NCBI GenBank assembly: GCA_018660305.1
Contig: JABJKO010000224.1
Coordinates: 1 to 27,982, forward strand
Origin: Rhodospirillaceae bacterium
GTDB taxonomy: Bacteria; Pseudomonadota; Alphaproteobacteria; MPNO01; UBA2964
Reading direction: 5' to 3'
Length of the DNA: 27,982 nt
Shown here: in pieces, positions 1 to 8,530 of the stretch
Layout: every line of letters begins with the position of its first letter
How positions within the stretch are numbered: the first letter of the stretch is position 1
Translations under genes and position numbers: made by a program
Notes under the pieces: generated by a model
What the model was told of the DNA's origin: nothing
Databases searched by the model: none
What the model saw: only the letters and a program-made list of their open reading frames with translations

Positions 1-1097
1 AACTCCAGTCCAACGCGCCGTCCATGGGCTGGTTGTTCGTCAGACGCCGCATGGGCTCCGAACTCGGACCCGACTGGCAAAAGCGTTTCAAAGAATTCTC
101 CCATGAGGCGGCGGCGGCCGCATCGCTGGGCCAGGTGCATCGCGCCATCGGTCCCAAGGGTGAGGATCTCGCCTGCAAGCTGCAATATCCCGATATGCAA
201 TCGGCGGTGGAAGCGGATCTGCGGCAGCTCAAGATCATCTTCGCGGTCTATAAACGCTACGACCGGGCCATCGATCCCGGCGAGATCCACAAGGAAATCG
301 CCGCGAGGCTGCGCGAGGAGCTGGATTACGCCCGCGAGGCGGCGCATATGCGGCTCTATGCCAACATGCTGGCCGGGGAGGACATGGTTCATGTGCCAAA
401 GCCCGTGCCGGCCCTCTCCACCCCGCGGCTGCTGACCATGGACTGGATGGACGGCAAGAACCTGCTGACCGTGAAGGACCAGAGCCAGACCAGGCGCAAC
501 GCCGTGGCCCGCAACATGTTCCAGGCCTGGTACGTGCCGTTTTACGAATACGGCATCATCCATGGTGATCCGCATCTGGGGAATTATTCGGTGCGGTCGG
601 ACGGTTCGGTCAATCTGCTGGATTTCGGCTGTATCCGCGTATTCGACCCAAGTTTTGTCGAAGGCGTCATCGATCTCTACCGCTCACTGGATACCGGCGA
701 TCGTGCGCTGGCAGTGAAGGCCTACGAGACCTGGGGTTTCACCAATCTATCCAACGAAGTTCTCGACGTGCTCAATATGTGGGCGGAGTTCGTCTATGCG
801 CCGCTGCTGGAGGATCGCAAGCGGCCCATCCAGGAAGGCGACGGCACCATGTATGGCGCCACCGTGGCGGCCAAAGTCCATCGCGAACTGCACCGCCTCG
901 GCGGCGTCAAGCCGCCCCGTGAGTTCGTTCTTATGGACCGCGCCGCCATCGGTCTCGGCTCGGTATTCATGCATCTGTCCGCCGAGGTCAACTGGCACCG
1001 CCTGTTCCACGATCTGATCGGCGATTTTGATGTGAAGGTGCTGGCCAGACGGCAACAAGCGGCGCTCAAAAAGGCCAAGGTGCCGCCGCCTCAGTAG
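1..1097 (+). CDS. ABC1/UbiB-family (ADCK-like) atypical kinase, 5' end missing
   Basis: The reading frame is open to the left window edge (codons from base 3), so the start lies outside; the ATG at 24 is internal. Family landmarks in order are an Ala-rich loop ending in SLGQVHRA, an E-x-L-D-Y segment (EELDY) expected of the family's ExD motif, the catalytic-loop sequence HGDPHLGN, and the metal-binding DFG in NLLDFGCIRVF. These define the ABC1/AarF/ADCK3 family of protein-kinase-like ATPases, whose bacterial members support ubiquinone synthesis. The N-terminal KxGQ part is not visible. It could be UbiB itself or one of the ABC1 paralogues that are not strictly ubiquinone genes; the visible part does not separate these. 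A COQ9-family gene lies about 13 kb away, which is compatible with a quinone-using organism but is not operon evidence. Confidence 0.85.
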   Translation, partial: LQSNAPSMGWLFVRRRMGSELGPDWQKRFKEFSHEAAAAASLGQVHRAIGPKGEDLACKLQYPDMQSAVEADLRQLKIIFAVYKRYDRAIDPGEIHKEIAARLREELDYAREAAHMRLYANMLAGEDMVHVPKPVPALSTPRLLTMDWMDGKNLLTVKDQSQTRRNAVARNMFQAWYVPFYEYGIIHGDPHLGNYSVRSDGSVNLLDFGCIRVFDPSFVEGVIDLYRSLDTGDRALAVKAYETWGFTNLSNEVLDVLNMWAEFVYAPLLEDRKRPIQEGDGTMYGATVAAKVHRELHRLGGVKPPREFVLMDRAAIGLGSVFMHLSAEVNWHRLFHDLIGDFDVKVLARRQQAALKKAKVPPPQ

Positions 1098-1140
1098 CCG
1101 CGCGTCGTAATCACGGCGTTCCAATACCCAGCCATTCGAC

Positions 1141-1167
1141 CGTCTGTTATCGAGGGAATAACGGACG
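1141..1167. other. Hairpin downstream of the ABC1 gene
   Basis: Arms 1141-1150 and 1158-1167 pair over 10 bp with one T-G wobble around a 7-base loop. No T-run follows, so it is not a canonical intrinsic terminator, but it sits 43 bases after the kinase stop codon. The rest of 1098-1315 shows no gene and becomes AT-rich after about 1255. Confidence 0.4.
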
Positions 1168-1315
1168 TGAAACCGAATAATCCTTCACGGCGAGTTTTAG
1201 CCAAACCCTGACATTCCATGGTCATCGAAATCGCCGCCTGTTTGCCCGTTGGGTGTCGGTAGATTTTACAATTCCGAATTCAACGATGGCGTCGTTAACT
1301 ATAACTAATTGATAA

Positions 1316-1329
1316 TTAACAATTGTTAA
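1316..1329. promoter_or_regulatory. Perfect 14-bp palindrome upstream of the sigma-54 promoter
   Basis: TTAACAATTGTTAA is a perfect inverted repeat that ends 5 bases before the -24 element. A further GTTAAC lies at 1294-1299. It could be an operator or activator site for the PEP-CTERM gene. Its position is close for a classic enhancer-binding protein, which usually binds further upstream. No regulator is identified. Confidence 0.4.
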
Positions 1330-1332
1330 CAG

Positions 1333-1350
1333 TTGGCATGGTTCTTGCAT
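1333..1350 (+). promoter_or_regulatory. Sigma-54 (RpoN) promoter of the PEP-CTERM gene
   Basis: TTGGCATG-GTTC-TTGCAT matches the -24/-12 consensus (TGGCAC-N5-TTGCW). The invariant GG (1335-1336) and GC (1347-1348) are separated by exactly 10 bases. It lies 40 bases upstream of the GTG start at 1391, leaving room for a short leader. RpoN control of PEP-CTERM genes through the PrsK/PrsR two-component system is known in some proteobacteria, which supports the call. Confidence 0.75.
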
Positions 1351-1390
1351 ATCCAAGGAAGGAGCGCATCAAAGATGGAAAGGTGAAACT

Positions 1391-2083
1391 GTGCAGATCA
1401 ATAAAAATGTATTTCGGATCGTTCCTCTCGTTACGGGGGCCCTTATGCTTTGGGTATCCCCGGCCTTGGCAAATGTGCTCGCAAATTCGGGTTTTGAAAC
1501 GGGCGACTTCACCGGTTGGACCGTAGGCGGCAATACTGTCGAATCAGGAATATCGACCGATGGCACAGACATCAGCACCAATACCAACAATTTTTTCGAC
1601 CCGACCTCTCAAAACGTTCGGTCAGGGCAATTTGGGGCTTATGGAATTGTCCGTGGTAACCCGATTGAACGCATTTTTCTAACTCAGACGGTCTCGGTCG
1701 CTGCCAATAGTTTGTACAACGTCGGCTTTTATGTCGGTGTTGACTCTCCTTTCTCCGTATTCGCGTTCGGTCTTGGCGCTGGACTAAATGAAATTCTTGT
1801 CGATGGGACCCCAATAGCCGGTTTGGCAGGGGGCGGTAACCTCCTGAGTGGCTCGACACCTGCAGCTTTCCGTTTGGTTAGTGGCGATTTTATGACCGGG
1901 GCCGCACAGACAATTTTGGAGGTGAGTTATAGAATACAGGGTAGCGGGAATGGCCGGGCTGGATTTTCCATTGATGATTTATTCTTTACGGCGGCTAATC
2001 AAATTCCCGAACCCGGTACGCTGGCCCTGTTCGGCCTCGGCCTTGTCGGTCTTGGTGTCGCACGGCGTCGTAAAGCTGCCTGA
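1391..2083 (+). CDS. PEP-CTERM sorting-domain surface/exopolysaccharide-associated protein
   Basis: The 230-residue protein starts at GTG 1391, preceded by GGAAAGG about 7 bases upstream. Residues about 8-28 form a signal peptide ending in SPALA. The mature N-terminus contains NSGFETGDFTGWT, a sequence type common in beta-sandwich, carbohydrate-binding-like PEP-CTERM proteins. The C-terminus (about 205-230) is a textbook PEP-CTERM tripartite signal: IPEPGT, a hydrophobic stretch rich in G and L, then ARRRKAA. Such proteins are processed by a membrane exosortase (EpsH/Xrt family) and usually belong to biofilm or exopolysaccharide matrices. The middle has no catalytic motif I can recognise. No exosortase or polysaccharide genes are in the window, so it is a stand-alone substrate. 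The gene is AT-richer than its neighbours and sits behind a sigma-54 promoter. Confidence 0.88.
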   Translation: MQINKNVFRIVPLVTGALMLWVSPALANVLANSGFETGDFTGWTVGGNTVESGISTDGTDISTNTNNFFDPTSQNVRSGQFGAYGIVRGNPIERIFLTQTVSVAANSLYNVGFYVGVDSPFSVFAFGLGAGLNEILVDGTPIAGLAGGGNLLSGSTPAAFRLVSGDFMTGAAQTILEVSYRIQGSGNGRAGFSIDDLFFTAANQIPEPGTLALFGLGLVGLGVARRRKAA

Positions 2084-2252
2084 TACCCCCAACATTTTAA
2101 CAGCCAAAGTGAAAGCCGGACATCTGGCAGGCGTGGAAAGGGCCAAATAGCCTTGGAGGCGGTCAGAATCTTAGGAATATGGTAACCACGATTTGCGGTC
2201 GGGTGTCTTTTTCATTTACGAAGTTTCAATTCTGGTGCTATTTTGTTACCTT

Positions 2253-2276
2253 GCGCTGCCCCCAAAGGGCGGGCGC
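2253..2276 (+). other. GC-rich hairpin in the rpsU leader
   Basis: GCGC-T-GCCC (2253-2261) pairs with GGGC-GG-GCGC (2267-2276) around a 5-base loop. It lies 41 bases before the rpsU start. A weak sigma-70-like pair (TTTACG 2215-2220, TATTTT 2239-2244, 18-base spacer) sits just upstream and would place the hairpin in the transcript leader. The role is unknown; it could also end transcription coming from the PEP-CTERM gene. Confidence 0.35.
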
Positions 2277-2317
2277 CGTTACATAATCACTCAATCCGGG
2301 AAGGAGATGCCGGCACC

Positions 2318-2521
2318 GTGCAGGTATTTGTTCGCGATAACAACGTCGATGGCGCGCTGAAAGCGCTGAAGAAGAAGATGCAGAGGGAAGGGATCTGGCG
2401 CGAAATGAAGCGTCATCGGTCCTATGAAAAACCCTCTGAGCGTCGGGTACGCAAGCAGGCGGAAGCCATTCGCCGCACGCGCAAGCTCGACCGCAAGCGG
2501 ATGCAGATCGAGGGCTTCTAA
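2318..2521 (+). CDS. rpsU: 30S ribosomal protein bS21
   Basis: This encodes the 67-residue small-subunit protein S21, which binds near the 3' end of 16S rRNA and helps initiation. The protein begins [20 protein letters not shown], continues with REGIWREMK and YEKPSERR, and ends in a strongly basic helix, which is the alphaproteobacterial S21 pattern. The start is GTG at 2318, chosen because the conserved family N-terminus begins there and AAGGAG at 2301-2306 precedes it. An in-frame ATG further upstream at 2243 would add residues that the family lacks. It is a single-gene unit facing bioA, with the two stop codons 21 bases apart. Confidence 0.95.
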   Translation: MQVFVRDNNVDGALKALKKKMQREGIWREMKRHRSYEKPSERRVRKQAEAIRRTRKLDRKRMQIEGF

Positions 2522-2531
2522 GTCTTCCGAA

Positions 2532-2550
2532 GCGGCCGGCAGCTAGCCGC
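2532..2550. terminator. Possible bidirectional hairpin between rpsU and bioA
   Basis: GCGGC (2532-2536) and GCCGC (2546-2550) are inverted repeats in the gap between the converging rpsU and bioA genes, covering the bioA stop codon. The stem is short and lacks a T-run in either direction, so this is weak. Confidence 0.25.
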
Positions 2551-3838
2551 CCCGTTCGCTGGCTCTTTCGGACCATTCTTTCATGATTGTCACGACCGCG
2601 TCGCACAGAGCGGCGCGTTCTTCGTTTGTGATGGTCAGCGGCGGCATGAGATAGACAATGTCGCCAAACGGCCTAATCCACACACCCTCCTCCACAAAGC
2701 GCTGACGCAGCCAGCGGATGTCTCGTGGCCGGTTCATCTGGACCACGCCGATGGCGCCCTTGGCCCGCACATCCGTGACGCCGTTCATCGATTGGCAGGG
2801 TGCCAGCGCGTCCCGGAAATACGCCTCCTGCCCGGCCGCCTGTTTCAGCCGCTCCTCATCCTCGAACAGATCCAGCGAGGCATTGGCCGCCGCGCAGGCC
2901 AGCGGGTTGGCCATATAGGTGGGACCGTGCATGAAGGCTGTGGAGTCGCTATCGGACAGGAACGCGTCGTACACCCGGTCGCTGGCGATGGTGGCCGCAA
3001 GGCTGATAGCGCCGCCCGACAGGGCCTTGCCGATGCAGATGATATCGGGAACGATTTCTGCCGCGTCGCAGGCGAACATCGTGCCGGTGCGGCCAAAGCC
3101 GGTGGCGACCTCATCGGCAATAAACAGAATATCCTGCCGGGTGCAGGCGTTTCGGATGGCGGCCAGGGTTTCAGGGTCGTGAAACTTCATGCCGCCGGCC
3201 GCCTGCACCAGCGGCTCGATGATCACGCCGGCGATCTCGTCCCGCCGGGCGGCGAGCAGGCTTTCGAACGCCTCCAGCGCAGCCGTATCGCGCGGCACAT
3301 CGACCATGATCTGTTCCGGGATGGCGCCAGCAAACAGGGTGTGCATGCCGTCCTCCGGGTCGCATACCGACATGGCGCCCGTGGTGTCGCCATGATAGGC
3401 GTGGCGAAAGGCGACAAACCGATGGCGGGACCGAGCGCCCCGATTGCGCCAGTACTGGATCGCCATTTTGAGTGCGATCTCGACGGAGACCGATCCGGAC
3501 TCGCAAAAAAAGACATGGTTGAGCGCGCCGTCAGCGCCGGCGCCCGGCAATATCCGGGTCAGCCGGTCGCCCAGCGCCAGGGCGGGCTCATGGGTCAGCC
3601 CGCCAAACATCACATGAGGCATGGCGTCCAACTGCCGATGCATGGCCGCTACCATATGAGGGTGGTTGTAGCCGTGACAGGCGGTCCACCATGATGCGAT
3701 GCCATCGATCAGCCAGCGCCCGTCGGCCAGTTTCAGCCGCGCTCCATCGGTTGCCACCACCGCCAAGGGTGGGGCCTCGGTCTGCATCTGGGTGTAGGGC
3801 CGCCATAGATGGCGGACCCGAGGGTCAGGGTCTGTCAT
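2543..3838 (-). CDS. bioA: Adenosylmethionine-8-amino-7-oxononanoate aminotransferase (DAPA synthase)
   Basis: This PLP enzyme moves the amino group of S-adenosylmethionine to KAPA, giving DAPA, the third of the late biotin steps. The 431-residue form starting [12 protein letters not shown] is chosen at 3838 because LWRPYTQMQ is the usual BioA N-terminus; an upstream in-frame ATG at 3871 adds 11 residues lying wholly inside bioB. BioA landmarks are [11 protein letters not shown] (about 50-60), the PLP-phosphate region CESGSVSVE (about 112-120), AYHGDT (about 147-152), the PLP Asp in [12 protein letters not shown] (Asp242), the Schiff-base Lys in CIGKALSGG (Lys271), and [15 protein letters not shown]. 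The first 14 bases overlap the 3' end of bioB on the same strand, so the two are probably translated together. Confidence 0.95.
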   Translation of the reverse strand: MTDPDPRVRHLWRPYTQMQTEAPPLAVVATDGARLKLADGRWLIDGIASWWTACHGYNHPHMVAAMHRQLDAMPHVMFGGLTHEPALALGDRLTRILPGAGADGALNHVFFCESGSVSVEIALKMAIQYWRNRGARSRHRFVAFRHAYHGDTTGAMSVCDPEDGMHTLFAGAIPEQIMVDVPRDTAALEAFESLLAARRDEIAGVIIEPLVQAAGGMKFHDPETLAAIRNACTRQDILFIADEVATGFGRTGTMFACDAAEIVPDIICIGKALSGGAISLAATIASDRVYDAFLSDSDSTAFMHGPTYMANPLACAAANASLDLFEDEERLKQAAGQEAYFRDALAPCQSMNGVTDVRAKGAIGVVQMNRPRDIRWLRQRFVEEGVWIRPFGDIVYLMPPLTITNEERAALCDAVVTIMKEWSERASERGG

Positions 3839-4856
3839 TGCCCTGGTGGGGGACCATGGGACGCAGGCCAAGACGCTCGAACAGGGATTTGTCCAGCGCC
3901 ACGTCCGGGTTGTCGGTGGTCAGGAGCTGGTCGCCGTAGAAGATGGAGTTGGCCCCGGCGGCGAAACACAGCGCCTGCATTTCCTCGCTCATCTCGGTGC
4001 GGCCCGCCGACAGCCGGACGACGGAGCGTGGCATGACGATGCGCGCCACCGCGATGGTGCGCACGAACTCCAGCCCGTCGATGTCTTCTTTATCAGCAAG
4101 CGGTGTGCCCGGCACGCGGACCAGCTGGTTGATGGGTACGCTCTCCGGATGGTCTGGCAGGGTGGCCAGCGCCACCAGCATGCCGGCCCGGTCGGTGCGG
4201 GTCTCGCCCATGCCGACGATGCCGCCGCAACACACATTGAGCCCGGCATCGCGCACATGACCCAGGGTCTCGATGCGGTCGTCGAACGTCCGGGTGGTGA
4301 TGATGTCGCCGTAATATTCTTTCGAGGTATCTATATTGTGGTTGTAGTAATCGAGCCCCGCCTCCTTGAGGCGCTGCGCCTGGCTGTCGGTCAGCATGCC
4401 CAGGGTCACGCAGGTCTCCATGCCGGTGGCGCGCACCCCTTCGATCATGGTGCAGACCTGCTCCAGATCCTTGTCGGTGGGGCGGCGCCAGGCGGCCCCC
4501 ATGCAGAAGCGGCTGGCGCCGGCGTCACGGGCGCGCCGGGCGGCGGTGACAACGTCGTCCATATTCATCAACCCATCGCGGTCGAGGCCCGTATCGTAAT
4601 GCGCGCTTTGCGGGCAATAGGCGCAATCCTCGGGGCACCCGCCGGTCTTGATGGACAGCAAGGTGCTGATCTGGACTTCGTTGGGATCGAAATGGCGCCG
4701 GTGCACGCTCTGGGCCCGGAACAGCAGATCGTTGAACGGCAGGGCGAAGAGCGCGCCCACCTCGTCCGCCGTCCAGTCGTGGCGCACCGGATCCCTGACT
4801 GACTCCTTGCCCGGTTCCGCGTAAAGGTCTGTAATCGCTTCAGTGGTTTTTGCCAT
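3825..4856 (-). CDS. bioB: Biotin synthase (radical SAM)
   Basis: This enzyme inserts sulfur into dethiobiotin to make biotin. The 343-residue protein carries the radical-SAM cluster motif [16 protein letters not shown], with the CxxxCxxC cysteines at about 74, 78 and 81. It also has the cysteines expected to bind the second [2Fe-2S] cluster, in [19 protein letters not shown] and [12 protein letters not shown]. The arginine usually found near that cluster sits in VRLSAGR, and the C-terminal DNPD also fits BioB. It is the first gene of the leftward bioB-bioA pair. The start codon ATG at 4856 is preceded only by a short AGGG. It diverges from bioF across about 120 bases. Confidence 0.97.
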   Translation of the reverse strand: MAKTTEAITDLYAEPGKESVRDPVRHDWTADEVGALFALPFNDLLFRAQSVHRRHFDPNEVQISTLLSIKTGGCPEDCAYCPQSAHYDTGLDRDGLMNMDDVVTAARRARDAGASRFCMGAAWRRPTDKDLEQVCTMIEGVRATGMETCVTLGMLTDSQAQRLKEAGLDYYNHNIDTSKEYYGDIITTRTFDDRIETLGHVRDAGLNVCCGGIVGMGETRTDRAGMLVALATLPDHPESVPINQLVRVPGTPLADKEDIDGLEFVRTIAVARIVMPRSVVRLSAGRTEMSEEMQALCFAAGANSIFYGDQLLTTDNPDVALDKSLFERLGLRPMVPHQGNDRP

Positions 4857-4977
4857 TGCCCTGTCTTCGTCCGGACCTGTTCGTTTGAGGCGGCCATTCT
4901 ACTATGGCTCGCCGATTCGTCGACCAGGTGGTTTCCTGACCCGACGAGGCGCGGAATTAAAAGCGGGCAGGGGAGTT

Positions 4978-6150
4978 ATGGACGGGCTGAGGCCGACATC
5001 GTCGCTGGATCGTTTCGCGGCCCGTAAGCTGGCGGCGCGGGAGGAACACGGTCTCAGACGGCATCTGGTTCCGACCCTTCGTAAAACCGAGTCGCAGGCG
5101 GAACGCGATGGGATGCCCCTGGTATCGTTCTGCTGCAATGACTATCTCGGTCTGTCGCAGCATCCCGGAATCATCGGCGCGGCCAGGGACGCCCTCGACC
5201 GATACGGCGCCGGCGCCGGCGCGTCACGGCTGGTGACCGGTAATCATCCGCTCTATGCGCCCCTGGAAAATCAACTGGCCCGGTTGAAACAGACCGATGC
5301 CGCCTGTGTCTTTGGCAGCGGTTATCTGGCCAATCTGGGTATTCCGCCGGCGCTCATGGGTCGCGACGACCTGATCGTCGCCGATGAACTCATACATGCC
5401 AGCCTGCATGCGGGGATCCGGGCCAGTGGCGCCCGCGTGGTCTTCTTTGCCCACAACCATATGGACGATTGCCGTGACAAGCTGCGGGCCCATCGGGCGG
5501 CGTACTCTCATTGCCTTTTAGTCACCGAAGGGGTGTTCAGCATGGATGGCGATCGCGCGCCGCTGGCCGCGCTGTGCGATCTGGCCGACACCCATGATGC
5601 CTGGCTGATGACCGACGACGCCCATGGGCTCGGCGTGCTGGGCGGCGGGCGCGGCAGCGCGGCCGAGGCCGGCGTGGCGGGGCGTATTCCCCTGCAGATG
5701 GGCACCCTGTCAAAGGCGGTCGGCGCCTATGGTGGTTTTCTGTGCGCCTCGCAGCCGGTCATCGAGCTGATGGTCAACCGGGCCCGGACGCTGATTTATG
5801 AAACCGGGCTGCCGCCGGCGACGCTCGCCGCTTCCCTTGCGGCGCTGGAATTGATCGAAACCGATTCCGTGCTGGTGGCGGCACCGTTGAAATATGCGAA
5901 ACAATTTACCACGGCGCTGGCGCTGCCGGAGGCCGAGAGCGCCATCGTGCCCTTGATCGTCGGCGCACCCGGCCGCGCGCTGGCGGCCTCTCAGGCCCTG
6001 GCGGCGCGCGGCTTTCTGGTCACCGCCATCCGCCCGCCGACGGTTCCCGACGGCACGGCGCGGCTGCGGTTTACGTTTTCGGCGTCCCATTCCGAAGATG
6101 ACATTGATCGTCTCGTCGGGGCGGTGCGTGAAATAGGTCTGGCCGGATGA
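4978..6150 (+). CDS. bioF: 8-amino-7-oxononanoate synthase (KAPA synthase)
   Basis: This PLP enzyme condenses pimeloyl-ACP or -CoA with L-alanine to start assembly of the biotin ring. The 390-residue form from ATG 4978 begins MDGLRPTSSLDRFAARKL, aligning with normal BioF N-termini; an in-frame ATG at 4843 would add 45 unrelated residues overlapping bioB. AGGGGAG lies directly before the start, with an unusually short spacer. Motifs are CCNDYLGLSQHP (about 52-63), GAGAGASRLVTGNHP (about 77-91), EGVFSMDGD (about 184-192), DDAHGLGVLG (about 213-222) and the PLP lysine in GTLSKAVGAYGG (Lys246). The stop codon overlaps the bioD start (ATGA), indicating translational coupling. Confidence 0.95.
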   Translation: MDGLRPTSSLDRFAARKLAAREEHGLRRHLVPTLRKTESQAERDGMPLVSFCCNDYLGLSQHPGIIGAARDALDRYGAGAGASRLVTGNHPLYAPLENQLARLKQTDAACVFGSGYLANLGIPPALMGRDDLIVADELIHASLHAGIRASGARVVFFAHNHMDDCRDKLRAHRAAYSHCLLVTEGVFSMDGDRAPLAALCDLADTHDAWLMTDDAHGLGVLGGGRGSAAEAGVAGRIPLQMGTLSKAVGAYGGFLCASQPVIELMVNRARTLIYETGLPPATLAASLAALELIETDSVLVAAPLKYAKQFTTALALPEAESAIVPLIVGAPGRALAASQALAARGFLVTAIRPPTVPDGTARLRFTFSASHSEDDIDRLVGAVREIGLAG

Positions 6151-6857
6151 GCGGGTTGTTCATCACCGGATCGGGAACCGGCGTCGGCAAGACACTTGTG
6201 ACCTGCATCCTGCTGCACCAGCTCCGCCGCGCCGGTCATGTGGCGCGGGCGCTGAAGCCGGTGATCACCGGCTTCGATCCCGATGCGGCGGCCGAAACCG
6301 ATACCGGCCGGCTGCTGTCGGCCATGGACGAGCCGTTGGACAAGGCGGCCATCGGGTCCGTATCCCCGTGGCGGTTTCGGGAGGCCATTTCCCCTCATAT
6401 GGCGGCGGAGCGCGACGGCCGGCGGCTCGATGTGGGGGAAATCGTCGGGTTCTGCCGGTTCGCCGGTCCCGCGGAGGGCGGTGCCACCATGCTGGTCGAA
6501 GGCATCGGCGGCGCCATGGTGCCGCTCTCCGATGACGAGACCGTGCTCGACTGGATGGCCGGGCTGAGCTGGCCGGTGCTGGTGGTTGCCGGCAGCTATC
6601 TCGGCAGTCTGAGCCACACGCTGACCGCTATTGAATCCATCCGGCTGCGCGGCCTTGAGCTCGCCGGGATCGTGGTCAGTGAATCGGAGGAGAACCCGGT
6701 CCCGGTAATCGAGACCGCGGAAACCATCGGCCGGTTCGTGGCGCCGGCGCCAGTCATTGTCCTGCCCCGCATCAACCCCGTTCATTTAACAAACGAATCC
6801 GTGCCCGATATTGCCGCGGCGTTGGGGCTTATGGGCAGTGCGCCATCGACCGTTTAG
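6147..6857 (+). CDS. bioD: ATP-dependent dethiobiotin synthetase
   Basis: This enzyme closes the ureido ring of biotin from DAPA, CO2 and ATP. The 236-residue protein starts with a P-loop of the BioD type, FITGSGTGVGKTLV (about 5-18), followed by LKPVITGFD and the region VEGIGGAMVPLSDDETVLDW. The C-terminal segment VVAGSYLGSLSHTLTAIESI is typical of the family. It starts in a 4-base ATGA overlap with bioF, so bioF and bioD form one translational unit. With bioB and bioA next door, the four late biotin steps are all encoded within 4.3 kb. No pimelate-forming gene (bioC, bioH, bioZ) and no BioR-like regulator gene is visible. Confidence 0.95.
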   Translation: MSGLFITGSGTGVGKTLVTCILLHQLRRAGHVARALKPVITGFDPDAAAETDTGRLLSAMDEPLDKAAIGSVSPWRFREAISPHMAAERDGRRLDVGEIVGFCRFAGPAEGGATMLVEGIGGAMVPLSDDETVLDWMAGLSWPVLVVAGSYLGSLSHTLTAIESIRLRGLELAGIVVSESEENPVPVIETAETIGRFVAPAPVIVLPRINPVHLTNESVPDIAAALGLMGSAPSTV

Positions 6858-6890
6858 AGGGACCACCGCCGGGGGGGCGTTCAGGTAATT

Positions 6891-6911
6891 AGCGCGTCGC
6901 CGCGGCTCTTT
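6891..6911 (+). terminator. Weak intrinsic terminator after bioD
   Basis: AGCGCG (6891-6896) pairs with CGC-G-GCT (6901-6907, one bulged G) around a TCGC loop, followed by CTTTT. It lies between converging bioD and the histidine kinase gene. The stem is short, so confidence is low. Confidence 0.35.
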
Positions 6912-8516
6912 TCAGCCCACGTCGCGGTATCCGGTATCCGCAGCATCATTTTCAGGGGCCGTTACTACAATACGGTTTGCCGGAAACCGCACGGTTACGG
7001 TTGTCCCCACACCAACCGTGCTTTCCAGTTCGAAAGACCCTTCGTGCGATTCGACGAGGGATTTCGTTAAAGGCAGACCGAGGCCAGTTCCATCGTGGGT
7101 GCGGCTAAGCGTGCCGTCGATCTGGCCAAATTGCGAGAGGGCTTTCGGAATGTCTTCGGGCGCAATCCCAATGCCGGTATCGGCAATTGTAATGATGTGA
7201 CCGGTCTCCGAATTGCACGTTGCACTGACACTAATCCGGCCTCCGGAATCAGTGAATTTTGCGGCATTGGAGAGAAGGTTGACCAGGATCTGTTTAATTT
7301 TGCGTTCGTCCGCCCGCAACTGTGGGCAGTCCTCGTCGATCTGACTGACGATTTCAACGTTTCGTTGAGTGGCCCGTTGCTCCACGAGCTTGATTGCCGA
7401 ACGCACCATAGTGGAAACGTCCAGAATGTCGTCACTGATCTCGCTCAACCCGGACTCAATTTTCGAAAGATCCAGAATATCGTTGATGAGTTTCAGAAGG
7501 TGATGCCCCGAATCGGTAATATCGTTTGCATATTCGCGGTATTGGTCATGATTGATTGGACCCAGTGATTCCTTGCCGATCACCTCCGAGAATCCAATTA
7601 TTGAATTCAGGGGCGTTCGGAGTTCATGGCTCATGTTCGCCAGGAATTCAGATTTGGAGTGGTTGGCGCTTTCGGCTTCGTTTCGGGCGGTTCTTAACTC
7701 CTCAGCCGTTTGGACAAGCGATTTCCTTTGGCGCTCCAGCGTTTGCTGTGAAATCTGCAGATCCTTCACCCGTTCCTGCAGGGCCGTCTGGTTCTCGCGC
7801 AAATCCTGTTCAGTCTTTTTCTGCAGATTTATGCTTCGGTTGATCAGTCCTAAAAGACGAGATACGACGAAACCGACGAGGGAAAGCCCCAACAATAGCA
7901 ACGCAATAAAGTAGCGAGTGCCCGTTTTCTGTCGATTTGTGATTGTGGCTCTCACCCTGTCATAGGCGATCGCATGCAGTTTTCTGAGCTGCAACGATGT
8001 GTTCTTCAATGCGATGGCACCTTGATCAAGCAGCCGAATTGCGTTTGCATCCTGCGGCAGAATCAACTCCCGTCGCTGGGCATAACCGGCGATCCGTTGG
8101 AAACTCGTTGTTAAGCGCGCCGCTGTTCGCTCGAATTCCACGCCGCCGTAGCGTGTCTGCAGATCACCCACCGATTTGATTCCCGCCTCGATCGCGTGGA
8201 TCGATGTACCCATTTCAGCGGTGTCGGGATCGAATCCATCGCGTCCGCGGTCCTTGGCGCGGTTTTGTCTGTTCGGGGAAACAGCGATTTGGATTAAACT
8301 GCGGAGTTCAAATATTTCGTGTTCGATGCGGTCGAGGGCACTAACGGAGGAAAGATGATAATCCCTGGCCTGTCTTTCCAATTCCGAGAGCTTGGTGGAA
8401 TCCCATACGACAAATGAAATCAGGAAAACCGATAAAACGAAAACGGATCCGATCAGAAGAAATATCTGTGATAGATTTTTGAAGGCTTCGGCGAAATTTC
8501 GCGTAACGATACTCAT
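6912..8516 (-). CDS. Membrane sensor histidine kinase, no response regulator nearby
   Basis: This 534-residue protein should autophosphorylate in response to a periplasmic signal. It has a first membrane segment at about 16-38, a mainly helical extracytoplasmic region at about 40-200, a second membrane segment at about 202-224, and a long coiled coil at about 228-288. The HisKA domain follows, with the phospho-acceptor in FLANMSHELRTPLNS (His297), then HATPase boxes: N box LVNLLSNAAKF (Asn413, Asn417), G1 DTGIG (446-450) and G2 DGTGLGLPL (475-483). There is no receiver or Hpt domain, so the partner must be encoded elsewhere. It lies 14 bases behind a PhnD-like lipoprotein gene on the same strand, suggesting that the lipoprotein delivers the signal. 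Base composition is AT-richer than the bio genes. Confidence 0.92.
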   Translation of the reverse strand: MSIVTRNFAEAFKNLSQIFLLIGSVFVLSVFLISFVVWDSTKLSELERQARDYHLSSVSALDRIEHEIFELRSLIQIAVSPNRQNRAKDRGRDGFDPDTAEMGTSIHAIEAGIKSVGDLQTRYGGVEFERTAARLTTSFQRIAGYAQRRELILPQDANAIRLLDQGAIALKNTSLQLRKLHAIAYDRVRATITNRQKTGTRYFIALLLLGLSLVGFVVSRLLGLINRSINLQKKTEQDLRENQTALQERVKDLQISQQTLERQRKSLVQTAEELRTARNEAESANHSKSEFLANMSHELRTPLNSIIGFSEVIGKESLGPINHDQYREYANDITDSGHHLLKLINDILDLSKIESGLSEISDDILDVSTMVRSAIKLVEQRATQRNVEIVSQIDEDCPQLRADERKIKQILVNLLSNAAKFTDSGGRISVSATCNSETGHIITIADTGIGIAPEDIPKALSQFGQIDGTLSRTHDGTGLGLPLTKSLVESHEGSFELESTVGVGTTVTVRFPANRIVVTAPENDAADTGYRDVG

Positions 8517-8530
8517 GACAGTAAATTTTT

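Noticed and set aside
2792..4802. Long plus-strand frames opposite bioA and bioB
   Set aside because: They mirror the codon structure of the strongly supported biotin genes and show no domain of their own.
4843..4977. An N-terminal extension of BioF from ATG 4843
   Set aside because: The extra 45 residues overlap bioB, are unlike any BioF N-terminus, and the family start aligns at 4978.
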